Positions 7,879 through 15,730 of a DNA stretch of 64,000 nt are shown piece by piece. The notes under the pieces were generated by a model. That model was not told the DNA's origin, did no database searches, and saw nothing but the letters and a program-made list of their open reading frames with translations. The stretch covers positions 806,001 to 870,000 of the forward strand of contig CAWFAP010000007.1 in NCBI GenBank assembly GCA_963813975.1, read 5' to 3'. Made by a program: the position numbers and the translations under genes. Source of the DNA: RYN-230 sp963813975. GTDB lineage: Bacteria; Actinomycetota; Actinomycetes; Streptosporangiales; Streptosporangiaceae. Numbering within the stretch: position 1 is the stretch's first letter; each line of letters opens with the position of its first letter.

Positions 7879-8315
7879 TCGTCCTTGACACGACGGTTCT
7901 GGTCTATGCGGTCGGCGCCGATCACCCGTTGCGCGAGCCATGCCAGCAGCTGATCCGCTCAATAGCAGGCGGAACGATCCTGGCGACCACCACTGTCGAA
8001 GTCATCCAGGAGTTCACTCACGTCCGCGCTCGCCGTCGTGACCGCAAAGACGCTGCGGAACTTGCCCGTGACTACATCGAGTTGCTGTCGCCGCTTCTTA
8101 TCGTCGAGGAGACTGACCTGCGCGAGGGGCTACGCCTGTTCCAGGAAGGAACGGGCTTCGGCTCGTTCGACGCGGTCCTGGCCGCGGCGGCCCGCGCGGC
8201 GGGAGCTGAGGCGCTTGTGTCGGCAGGCGCCGGGTTCTCCGGCATCGCGGCCATCCATCATGTCGTCCCTGACGCCGATGGCGTCCGTGGGTTGCTCGCC
8301 GCCCCAGGAGAATAG
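7875..8315 (+). CDS. vapC: VapC-like PIN-domain toxin (ribonuclease)
   Basis: 146 residues; GTG start at 7875 overlaps the antitoxin stop. PIN-domain acidic residues are visible as Asp in IVLDTTVLVYA, Glu in VEVIQEF and Asp in FGSFDAVLAAAA. The fourth position, normally Asp in a LVSADRDF-like stretch, reads ALVSAGAGFSGI, so this acidic residue is missing. VapC toxins cleave tRNA or rRNA with Mg2+ held by these acids; the change may weaken activity. The sequence after the gene is degenerate up to tRNA-Lys. Confidence 0.85.
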   Translation: MIVLDTTVLVYAVGADHPLREPCQQLIRSIAGGTILATTTVEVIQEFTHVRARRRDRKDAAELARDYIELLSPLLIVEETDLREGLRLFQEGTGFGSFDAVLAAAARAAGAEALVSAGAGFSGIAAIHHVVPDADGVRGLLAAPGE

Positions 8316-8860
8316 CTCGTGGGGTGACTCGCAGGAGCGGCTGACACCCGGTCTCGTCATGGTCACCGGATTGTGTGGGCTCGAATACACGATCACGATG
8401 GTGAACTGCGAATGCGCACGAGCTGGAAGGCGCGTTCTCGGTCTCCGACCTCGGCATGTACGGGACGCCGGAGTTCTCGGCGATCATCAACCCGCCGCGA
8501 CCGGGGATCCCCGCCGTGGGCGCGGCCAAGCCCCAGACGGGGGGCACCCACATGATCTTGCTCAGCGCGGCCAGCGGGGGTTGCCGCAGCGGGTCATCCG
8601 CCCGGTGAGGGGCCGGCAGGATGAAGCCGGCCTGCGCAAACTCGGCGATCTGCGCGGCTGCACCCGTCGGTGATCAAGCGATTCACCGCGCACGCACCCG
8701 GGCTGACCGGGGTGACGCGCCGACGCTGCGCAGCAACCTGCGGTTCCTGGCCCGGCGCGCCCCACGTGGTCCGCAGTTCGCGCCAGCGGACAGGCCGCTG
8801 CCCCGCGGGCGCACCAAGACGCCCCATAGTGCCACGTCAAACGGGAATACCTGAGGTAGG
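8316..8860. other. gene-poor degenerate segment between vapC and tRNA-Lys
   Basis: No intact gene is supported over these 545 bases. The only recognisable content is the partial E2 duplicate at 8417–8540. The remaining reading frames are short and resemble nothing I recognise. Toxin-antitoxin genes, a gene fragment and a tRNA together resemble the scar of an integrated element, but no integrase or attachment duplicate was found. Confidence 0.55.
8417..8540 (+). pseudogene. duplicated fragment of the E2 acyltransferase gene
   Basis: This 124-nt segment matches 7194–7320 inside the E2 gene with about 8 substitutions and one 3-nt deletion (near 93% identity by eye). It keeps the E2 reading frame without stops and would encode a piece of the catalytic core (FSVSDLGMYGTPEFSAIINP). 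Several changes introduce proline or arginine (L to P, S to P, Q to R), as expected for a segment free of selection. Flanking sequence is unrelated to E2 on both sides. Confidence 0.85.
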
Positions 8861-8933
8861 TGCGCCGCCAGGGACTCGAACCCCGAACCCGCAGATTAAG
8901 AGTCTGCTGCTCTGCCAGTTGAGCTAGCGGCGC
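8861..8933 (-). tRNA. tRNA-Lys (anticodon CTT)
   Basis: The reverse strand folds as a cloverleaf. The acceptor stem GCGCCGC pairs with GCGGCGC, the D-arm begins GCTCAACTGG, the anticodon stem-loop is GCAGA–CTCTTAA–TCTGC with CTT at 8898–8900, and the T-arm contains GGTTCGAGTCC-type sequence. Length is 73 nt with discriminator A at 8861. CCA is not encoded. Confidence 0.93.
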
Positions 8934-9225
8934 GTGGAACGCAGTGATGCTAACAGTATCTGGGCCTGGGAGCGAACCGGCACATCGCCTCCATGGCGGC
9001 CTCTTCGCCGGTCCGGGCACAAGGCGCAGATCGCCACATACCCTCACCGCGGCAAAGGTCCGCGCCAGAACTCCTGAGGTTCTCGAGGTCTCGACTCATC
9101 TGCGCCCTTATGGGATAAAAGTTCCGTGCTGCAGGTGGAAGTCCAGCCGACCGGCTGGGCTCACGGACTGTGCGGCGGCCTGCCTCATGATGGCTGCGGC
9201 GGCCGGGCAACTGCTGAGGAGGACC

Positions 9226-10659
9226 ATGTCAATGATCTCTGGTAGGAAGGCTCGCGGCGGCGGTTCCCGGGACCGGGCCGCCCGCCCGGCCTCCCGCGCC
9301 CGGCGCGGTGCGGTGCGGGTGCTCCCGGTCGCGGCCGCGGCCAGCATGGTCGCCCTGGCCGTGCCCGCCGCGCCCGCGGCGGTCACCCACGTCCGTCCGG
9401 CTACCCCGGTGCCCGCCCTCGGTGCGCCGGTGCTGTCCGGCAAGGCGCGCCCCGCCCCGCTGACCACCTCAGCCTGCCTGGCCCAGATCGGGATCAACTG
9501 CTATACGCCGGTCCAGTACCGGACCGCCTACCACCTGAACCCGCTGTACGCCCACGGCGTCACCGGCCGGGGCCGGACCATCGTCATCGTCAACTCCTAC
9601 GGGTCCCCCACGATCAGCCAGGACATCAAGACCTTCGACAAGCAGTTCGGCTTCCCCGACCCCCAGCTGAAGATCGTCAAGTTCGGCAACGTCCCCGCGT
9701 TCGACCCCACCAACGCCACGCAGGTGGGCTGGGCCGAGGAAACGACCCTGGACGTCGAGTACGCGCACTCGATCGCACCCCACGCGAAGATCGTCCTGGC
9801 CGAGACCGCGGTGGCCGAGACCGAGGGGGTGACCGGCTTCCCCGAGATGATGAAGGCGGAGCAGTCGCTCATCAACTCCGGCGTGGGTGACGTCATCTCG
9901 CAGAGCTTCGGCGCCACCGAGAACACGTTCCCCGGCTTCAGCCAGGGCAACTACTCCAGCCTGCTGAACCTCCGCTACGCGTTCAAGGACGCGCTGGCGC
10001 ATCACGTGACCGTGCTGGGCGCGTCCGGTGACGCCGGCGCCACCGACTACGAGCTGGACGGCGCCACCCTGTACCCATACCGGGTGAACTCCTGGCCCTC
10101 GTCCGACCCGCTGGTCACCTCGGTGGGCGGCTCGCAGCTGTACCTGGACAACGCGGGGAACCGGCTGAAGCCGGACTCGGTGTGGAACGACGGGTACGGC
10201 GCGGGCGGCGGCGGCGTGTCGGCGGTCTTCCCCCGGCCGCTGTTCCAGATCGGCGTCCGCGGCGTGGTGGGCAGCCACCGCGGCACCCCGGACATCTCGA
10301 TGAGCTCCGCGGTCAACGGCGGGGCCTGGGTCTACTGGTCCTTCGCGGGGACCGGCGGAGCGGGCTGGTACATCATCGGCGGCACGAGCGAGGCCACGCC
10401 GATCTTCTCCGGCATCGTGGCCCTGGCCGACCAGGTGGCCGGGCACCGGCTGGGCCTGCTCAACCCGGCGCTGTACGCGCTCGGCGCGGCCAGCCGGCAC
10501 GTTCCCGGCACTGGCCTGGTGGACATCACCGCGGGCGACAACAGCTTCGCCGGGGTGACCGGGTACACCGCTACCAGCGGGTACGACGTGGCCAGCGGGT
10601 GGGGCACGATCGACGCGGCCCGGTTCGTCCCGGCGCTGGCGCTCGCCGCCTCGCACTAG
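9226..10659 (+). CDS. secreted S53-family (sedolisin/kumamolisin-like) acid serine-carboxyl peptidase
   Basis: The start at 9226 follows a strong GAGGAGG. The 477-residue product has an Arg-rich N-terminus and hydrophobic segment (~29–52), an export signal. The catalytic triad is visible: Glu172 and Asp176 in EETTLD, oxyanion Asp269 in GASGDAG and nucleophile Ser388 in GGTSEATP. The C-terminal calcium site fits DITAGDNS…SGYDVASGWG. Only ~30 residues separate the signal from the catalytic core, so the ~170-residue pro-kumamolisin domain of classical members is absent. It probably acts outside the cell, perhaps at acidic pH. It is monocistronic with a strong terminator. Confidence 0.9.
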   Translation: MSMISGRKARGGGSRDRAARPASRARRGAVRVLPVAAAASMVALAVPAAPAAVTHVRPATPVPALGAPVLSGKARPAPLTTSACLAQIGINCYTPVQYRTAYHLNPLYAHGVTGRGRTIVIVNSYGSPTISQDIKTFDKQFGFPDPQLKIVKFGNVPAFDPTNATQVGWAEETTLDVEYAHSIAPHAKIVLAETAVAETEGVTGFPEMMKAEQSLINSGVGDVISQSFGATENTFPGFSQGNYSSLLNLRYAFKDALAHHVTVLGASGDAGATDYELDGATLYPYRVNSWPSSDPLVTSVGGSQLYLDNAGNRLKPDSVWNDGYGAGGGGVSAVFPRPLFQIGVRGVVGSHRGTPDISMSSAVNGGAWVYWSFAGTGGAGWYIIGGTSEATPIFSGIVALADQVAGHRLGLLNPALYALGAASRHVPGTGLVDITAGDNSFAGVTGYTATSGYDVASGWGTIDAARFVPALALAASH

Positions 10660-10665
10660 GAACGA

Positions 10666-10710
10666 GGGCCGGGACCGCCCGCCTGCCACGCAGGCGGGCG
10701 GTCCCGGCCC
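10666..10710. terminator. perfect 21-bp hairpin, bidirectional terminator
   Basis: Left arm 10666–10686 and right arm 10690–10710 are exactly complementary with a 3-nt loop (cac). The stem is GC-rich, begins gggccgggac and has no T tract on either side. It sits between the stops of two convergent genes (10659 and 10728), where it would serve both. Confidence 0.85.
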
Positions 10711-10727
10711 ATCGGCCGGCCGTGAAG

Positions 10728-12152
10728 TTACCGACTGAGCAGGTCGAACGGGCGCAGGTACGGCGCGGAGCGGTACCGCACGAAGGCCGGCGGGGCCGGC
10801 GAGACGGTGCTGCCTGCGGAGAAGATGTTGTACGCCGGCCCGAGGTCGCCCGCCTGGTCGTTGAGCCTGGCCGGGTCAAGCGCCTCCGGGTTCCATCGCC
10901 CGGAGCCGAGCCGGCCAAGCAGAACCTGTACGGCGGTGATGGTCTCGGCCGGGGTGAACGCGCAGTGCCCGGCCCGGTGCACGAAGATCTGGCGTAGCAT
11001 CCGTCCGTCACCGGCCCGGTCCACCACGCTCTGGTAGGCCTGCTCGTTCTGCGGCACCACCAGGCCATCGCCGGTGGTGTGCATGGTCAGCACCGGAACA
11101 GCCAGGTGGCCGTTGAAGGCGATGTTCTGCGCCATGTAGCGGACCGCGGACGGGCTGGCGCTGATCCGCTGGGCCTGGTTGAGCTTCTGCAGGTCGGCGG
11201 TCAGGCTCAGCCCGGCCGCGTGATACAGCGCGGCCACCTCGCGGAGGTCCGCCGAGCGGGCGAGCTGCGCGAAGTAGTTCACGCCCGTGTTCCAGGACGG
11301 GTTCCCGCCCGCCCGGGCCTCGAGTTCGGCCCGGAACGCGAAGATGAACGGGAAGTCAACCTGACTGTCCCACAGGTACTGGTTGGCTTCCTGGGTGGCG
11401 ACATCGCTGCGGGCGGGCTCCTTGGAGAGCGGCGTGAACCAGCCCGGTGTGTCACCGAGCGCGGCGGCCAGGGCCAGGCGGGCCCGCCCTTGCGGCGTCT
11501 GCTGCGCGGTGCTCGCGGCCGCTTCGGCCCCGGACAGATTCGCGCTCGGGTTGGTGATGTTGACGACCTGCACTGACGGGTCGATCAGCTGCTGGAAGCC
11601 GAACGCCGCATCCAGCGCGGTGTTCCAGGTGGCCACCCCGCCCGACAGCACACCGCACATCGGCAGCGCGGCACTGAACCGGCCGGGGTACCGCTGGATC
11701 AGGCCCGCGGTGATAATGCCGCCCAGCGAATGCCCCCAGGCGATCGTCCGGTCCGGGCTGCGGTACGTCTGGCCGAACACGTCGAGTGTGGCCACCTGAT
11801 CGGGCAGCGCCTGCTGGATCGCCCAGCCGGTTGAGGCGTAGGAGGAACCGGCCAGCGCGAAGCCGTGGCTGAGCAGCCAGTTACCGGTGACCGGATCGCC
11901 GGCGTCCTGGGGCGGGTTGGCCGATCCCGGCACCACATATCCGTGGCTGTAAAGGAAAAGCGTCCCGTTCCACGCACCGGCGGGACACTGGATCAGATAG
12001 GTCGCGCCGTCCGGCAGCGAACCATTCTGCGAGGTCACCGCGCCGGACGCGCCGCAGGACGATCGGGCCAGCGCGGGCGCCGCCGGGACGAGCCCGATCG
12101 TGAGCAGGACCGCGGACAGGGGAAACAAGGCAAGCCGGAACAGCCTTAACAT
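10728..12152 (-). CDS. secreted alpha/beta hydrolase (prolyl aminopeptidase/esterase-like)
   Basis: About 474 residues from the ATG at 12152; GTG at 12158 is an alternative. Residues ~1–32 are a classic signal peptide ending ALARS. The nucleophile elbow is GHSLGG (TIAWGHSLGGIITAG), the acid is probably Asp in TTGDGLVVP and the base His in RAGHCAF. Cysteines in SSCGASG and LIQCPAG could form a disulfide. The substrate is unknown; related actinobacterial proteins are annotated as hydrolases or lipases of unknown specificity. Confidence 0.85.
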   Translation of the reverse strand: MLRLFRLALFPLSAVLLTIGLVPAAPALARSSCGASGAVTSQNGSLPDGATYLIQCPAGAWNGTLFLYSHGYVVPGSANPPQDAGDPVTGNWLLSHGFALAGSSYASTGWAIQQALPDQVATLDVFGQTYRSPDRTIAWGHSLGGIITAGLIQRYPGRFSAALPMCGVLSGGVATWNTALDAAFGFQQLIDPSVQVVNITNPSANLSGAEAAASTAQQTPQGRARLALAAALGDTPGWFTPLSKEPARSDVATQEANQYLWDSQVDFPFIFAFRAELEARAGGNPSWNTGVNYFAQLARSADLREVAALYHAAGLSLTADLQKLNQAQRISASPSAVRYMAQNIAFNGHLAVPVLTMHTTGDGLVVPQNEQAYQSVVDRAGDGRMLRQIFVHRAGHCAFTPAETITAVQVLLGRLGSGRWNPEALDPARLNDQAGDLGPAYNIFSAGSTVSPAPPAFVRYRSAPYLRPFDLLSR

Positions 12153-12326
12153 GACCACGCTCCATTGCGCCAGATGTCAGCTGATGATTAGAAAGGACGA
12201 TAGCCCGGTCTGCCCGGTTTGCGAAGTACCGGCACCGCGCGACGCCCGATGTCCCCGCCCCGCATTGACATGGGCCATTGTCTTGGCTCCGGCGGGAGCG
12301 ATCCGGGGCAGGCCGCTGGCCGGCGG

Positions 12327-13700
12327 TCAGCCGCCCAGGAAGCGCCCGGCCAGCTGGGCCAGCCGGGACGGCCGGCCGCTGCGCGCCTCGGCCCGGTCGG
12401 CCCAGCTCATCGCCTGCAGCCCGGCGTTCGCGCCGAGCCAGCGCAGCGGCTCCGTCTCCCACGACCGCGACCGGTGCCCGACCCAGGGCAGCCGGGTGAT
12501 CTCACTGTCGTTCCGCAGGACCAGGTCGGCCAGGGTCCGGCCGGCCAGGTTGGTGGTGGACACGCCGTCCCCCACGTACCCGCCGGCCCAGCCGATCCCG
12601 GTGGCCCGGTCGAGCCCGGCGGACGCGCACCAGTCCCGGGGCACCCCCAGCGGGCCGCCCCAGGTGTGCGTGACCTCGACCTCGCCCAGGGCCGGGAACA
12701 GGTCCTGCAGCGTCCGGCGCAGCGCGCTGAATACCGCGGGGGAGCGGTCGAACTCCGGACGCACCGCCGAGCCGAAGTGATACGGCGCACCGCGGCCGCC
12801 GAAGGCCAGCCGCCCGTCCGCGGTGCGCTGCCCGTAGATGATCAGGTGCCGGTAGTCGCCGAACGTGGGCCGGCTGGCTAGCCCGATCTCGTCCCACACC
12901 GAGTCCGGCAGCGGCGCGGTCGCGATCATCAGCGAATACACGGGGGCGATCGCCCGGTGCAGCCCGGGCAGGCCCGGGGTGTACCCCTCGGTGGCCCGGA
13001 TCACGTACTGGGCCCGGACCGTGCCCCGCGTGGTCCGCAGCCGGCCCGGCGCGATCTCGGTGACCGGCGTGTCCTCGAACAGGCGGACCCCGCGGCCGCG
13101 GACCACCTCGGCCAGCCCGCGGGCCAGCCGCGCCGGGTGGATCGCCGCGCAGTGCGGGGTGTACGTGGCGCCGGCCACCCCGTCCGCGGTGACCTGCTCG
13201 GCGGTCTCGGCCGCGGTGAGCAGCCGGGCATCCGCCTCGCCGAACCCGTAGGACCGGGACTCGTTGATGTAATCGATGGCCCGTTCCAGCTGCGCGGGCG
13301 AGCGGGCCAGCTGCAAGGCGCCCCCCTTGGCCCAGTGGCAGTCGATGTCCTCGGCCGCGACGACCCGGCCGACCTCGTCCACCGTGTCTTCCATGGCCCG
13401 GTACATGGCGATGGCCTGGTCCCGGCCGGCCATCCGCTCCAGCTTGGCCAGCGACGCCGGGAAGTACGCGGAGCACCAGCCCCCGTTGCGGCCGGAGGCG
13501 CCAAAGCCGGCGATCTCCTGCTCGCAGACCGCGATGCGCAGTCCCGGGCTGGCGCTGGCCAGGTAGTACGCGGTCCACAGGCCGGTGAACCCGGCCCCGG
13601 CGATGGCCACGTCGACGTCGAGATCGCCGGGCAGCGGGTCACGGGGGGACAGGTCCCCGGGCAGCGCGTCCAGCCAGAAGGACAGTGAACGGTACGACAT
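12327..13700 (-). CDS. FAD-dependent oxidoreductase, DAO/glycine oxidase superfamily
   Basis: 457 residues from the ATG at 13700. The dinucleotide-binding motif AGAGFTGLWTAYYLA lies at residues ~32–46, followed by CEQEIAGFGASGRNGGWCS, typical of the gamma-glutamylputrescine oxidase/PuuB-like branch. The C-terminal GYVGDGVSTTNLAGRTLADLV closes the FAD site. It probably oxidises a primary or secondary amine or amino acid. No PuuA or aminotransferase gene is adjacent, so the pathway is unclear. The divergent neighbour encodes a phosphatase. Confidence 0.88.
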   Translation of the reverse strand: MSYRSLSFWLDALPGDLSPRDPLPGDLDVDVAIAGAGFTGLWTAYYLASASPGLRIAVCEQEIAGFGASGRNGGWCSAYFPASLAKLERMAGRDQAIAMYRAMEDTVDEVGRVVAAEDIDCHWAKGGALQLARSPAQLERAIDYINESRSYGFGEADARLLTAAETAEQVTADGVAGATYTPHCAAIHPARLARGLAEVVRGRGVRLFEDTPVTEIAPGRLRTTRGTVRAQYVIRATEGYTPGLPGLHRAIAPVYSLMIATAPLPDSVWDEIGLASRPTFGDYRHLIIYGQRTADGRLAFGGRGAPYHFGSAVRPEFDRSPAVFSALRRTLQDLFPALGEVEVTHTWGGPLGVPRDWCASAGLDRATGIGWAGGYVGDGVSTTNLAGRTLADLVLRNDSEITRLPWVGHRSRSWETEPLRWLGANAGLQAMSWADRAEARSGRPSRLAQLAGRFLGG

Positions 13701-13757
13701 CCGCCCATCGTGACATGCCGGGCCAGGTGCCCAGTCCGCCGCCATCGCCCCGCTGTT

Positions 13758-13773
13758 CTCCCCCGCGGGGGAG
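13758..13773. promoter_or_regulatory. 16-bp perfect palindrome in divergent intergenic region
   Basis: CTCCCCCGCGGGGGAG is self-complementary and sits between the oxidoreductase (starts 13700, leftward) and the phosphatase (starts 13849, rightward). A GTTCTCCCCC stretch occurs directly before the end of the dyad and again just after it. It could be an operator or a chance GC-rich palindrome. Confidence 0.35.
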
Positions 13774-13848
13774 CGGTTCTCCCCCGGCCACCGCCAGCAG
13801 GCCGGCCTCGCGTGCGTGAGCACTCCGTGCTTCGGGCATCCTGAATCC

Positions 13849-14550
13849 ATGCCCGCTGACGTGCCAACCCCTAGGCCGGCGCCGGTGCCCGCGGGGCCCG
13901 CCCTGCCCCCGCCGCGCCGTTCCTCCGGCCCGTACCGTGTCTGCCTGGTCTGCCTGGGCAACATCTGCCGCTCGCCCATGGCCGAGGTGGCGCTGCGCGC
14001 CGAACTGGACCGGGCCGGGCTGGCGGGCCTGGTCGAGGTGGACAGCGCGGGCACGGGCGACTGGCACCTGGGCGAGCCGATGGCCGGGCAGGCCGCGGCC
14101 GAGCTGGCCCGGCGCGGCTACGACGGGGCTGCGCACCGGGCCCGGAAGATCCAGCGGTCCTGGTTCGGCCGGCACGACCTGGTACTGGCCATGGACCTCA
14201 GCAACCTCGCGGCGCTCCGCGTCCTGGCCCCCGACGCGGAGGCGGCCGGCCCGCGACTCATGCTGTTCCGGTCGTTCGACCCGGGCCTGGCCGGCGGCGT
14301 ACTCGGCGATCCCTGGGACGGTGCGGTACCCGACCCGTACGGCGGACCGCAGGCCGGCTACGCGCAGGCTCTGGACCTGGTGCAGGGCGCGGTCCGGGGC
14401 CTGGTCGGGCGGCTGGCCCAGCTGCGGGGGACGGCTCCGGGCGCGTCCGGTGAAGTCCCGCCCGACGGGGTTCCGCCCGGCGGTGCCGCGCCGGACGGGG
14501 TCACGGCGGACGGGCCGGGGGCCGCCGCGCGGGAGCCGGGCCGAGCATGA
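13849..14550 (+). CDS. low-molecular-weight protein-tyrosine-phosphatase family protein
   Basis: About 233 residues. The P-loop CLGNICRSP (Cys-x5-Arg-Ser) and the late general-acid motif VPDPYGG are intact; DSAGTGDWHLGEP follows the family pattern. A Pro-rich N-terminus and a ~40-residue low-complexity C-terminal tail flank the ~160-residue core. The start is uncertain (GTG 13816 is possible). It overlaps the fructosamine-kinase-like gene as ATGA. That pairing is known in bacteria, where the phosphatase has been linked to dephosphorylation of ribulosamine-5-phosphates or related sugar-amine phosphates, so a deglycation role is more likely than tyrosine signalling. Confidence 0.88.
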   Translation: MPADVPTPRPAPVPAGPALPPPRRSSGPYRVCLVCLGNICRSPMAEVALRAELDRAGLAGLVEVDSAGTGDWHLGEPMAGQAAAELARRGYDGAAHRARKIQRSWFGRHDLVLAMDLSNLAALRVLAPDAEAAGPRLMLFRSFDPGLAGGVLGDPWDGAVPDPYGGPQAGYAQALDLVQGAVRGLVGRLAQLRGTAPGASGEVPPDGVPPGGAAPDGVTADGPGAAAREPGRA

Positions 14551-15614
14551 ACCGGCCCACCGATCGGGGTGCCACCGACCCGGGAGCCGGAGACCCCGGA
14601 GCCGGAGACCCCGGAGCCGGGGGTCCGGCGCCCGGAGCCCGGGTCCCCAGACTCGCCCGCCGGGTTCCCGAACTCGCCCGGCGGCTGGAACGGATCACCG
14701 GCACCGAGGTGCGCGACATCCGCCCGGCCGGGTCGCAGCACCAGTGGGCGCACTACCAGGTGACGCTGGCCGACGGCCGGCTGGCGTTCGCCAAGGCCGC
14801 CCGCGAGGAGCTGGGCGGCATCTTCGAGGCCGAGGCGCGCGGGCTGCGCTGGCTGGCCGACGCGCACGCGGTCCCGCTGCCCGAGGTGCTCGGCTGGGAC
14901 CCGGCGATGCTCGCGGTGGCCTGGCTGCCGCAGCAGGACCCGGACCAGCACGCGGCCGAGCAATTCGGCCGCGACCTGGCCGTGCTGCACGCATCCGGGG
15001 CGGAGCGGTTCGGTACCCCGTGGCCGGGGTTCATCGCCACCCTGCCCCTGGGCGACCGCTCCGGGGACACGGTCACCGTGGTCACCGAGGCGACGGTGCC
15101 CGGCCCGGTGACGGCGGGGGACGGGCCGGCCAGCCCGGCCCTGCTGATCAGCGGCGCGGGCGACTGGGCCAGCTGGTACGCAGGCAAGCGGCTGCTGCCG
15201 TACCTGCGCCGGGCGGCGGGCACCGGGGTGCTGACCGGCTCCGACACCCGCCTGGTCGAAGACGTCATCAGCCGGATCGGCAGCCTGGCCGGGCCGCCCG
15301 AGCCGCCCCGCCGGATCCACGGCGACTGCTGGTCCGGCAACGTCCTGTGGTCCGGCGGCCGGGGCTGGCTGGTCAACCCGGCCGCGCAGGGCGGTCACCG
15401 GGAGACCGACCTGGCCATGCTGGCCCTGTTCGGGGCGCCGTACCTGGACCGGATCCTGGGCGCCTACCAGGAGGTCGCCCCGCTGGCCGAGGGCTGGCGG
15501 GCCCGGGTCCCGCTGCACCAGCTGCATCCGCTGCTGGTGCACGCATGCCTGTTCGGCCGCTCCTACCGTGAGTCGGTGCTGGCCGCGGCCCGGGCCGCCC
15601 TCGCCGCGGGCTGA
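14547..15614 (+). CDS. fructosamine/ketosamine kinase family protein, Mg-site Asp replaced by Asn
   Basis: 355 residues, translationally coupled to the phosphatase. After a repetitive N-terminus (residues 10–30, repeated PGAGD) comes the APH-like kinase fold. The catalytic loop is HGDCWSGNVLW (Asp260). The following metal-binding position, normally Asp-Pro (…LIDPA…GHRE), reads LVNPAAQGGHRE, i.e. Asn277. Family members phosphorylate ketosamines on glycated proteins so that they decompose. Asn at the metal site may lower activity, alter the metal or mark a non-catalytic protein. ETDLAMLALFGAPY fits the conserved C-terminal region. Confidence 0.88.
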   Translation: MNRPTDRGATDPGAGDPGAGDPGAGGPAPGARVPRLARRVPELARRLERITGTEVRDIRPAGSQHQWAHYQVTLADGRLAFAKAAREELGGIFEAEARGLRWLADAHAVPLPEVLGWDPAMLAVAWLPQQDPDQHAAEQFGRDLAVLHASGAERFGTPWPGFIATLPLGDRSGDTVTVVTEATVPGPVTAGDGPASPALLISGAGDWASWYAGKRLLPYLRRAAGTGVLTGSDTRLVEDVISRIGSLAGPPEPPRRIHGDCWSGNVLWSGGRGWLVNPAAQGGHRETDLAMLALFGAPYLDRILGAYQEVAPLAEGWRARVPLHQLHPLLVHACLFGRSYRESVLAAARAALAAG

Positions 15615-15730
15615 GGGAGCGGCCCGGATCGGCCCGCCTGAGGATCTTCTGTTTTCTCCGCAACGAAGACCTCGCGCGGGCCAGTGCCCGCGGTCGTGGC
15701 GGGAGAAGCGGCGGCCTGGCCGCCCGCGGC

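Noticed and set aside
8861..9225. Genomic-island boundary at tRNA-Lys
   Set aside because: No integrase, no duplicated tRNA 3' end and no composition shift was seen, so an island is only a weak possibility.
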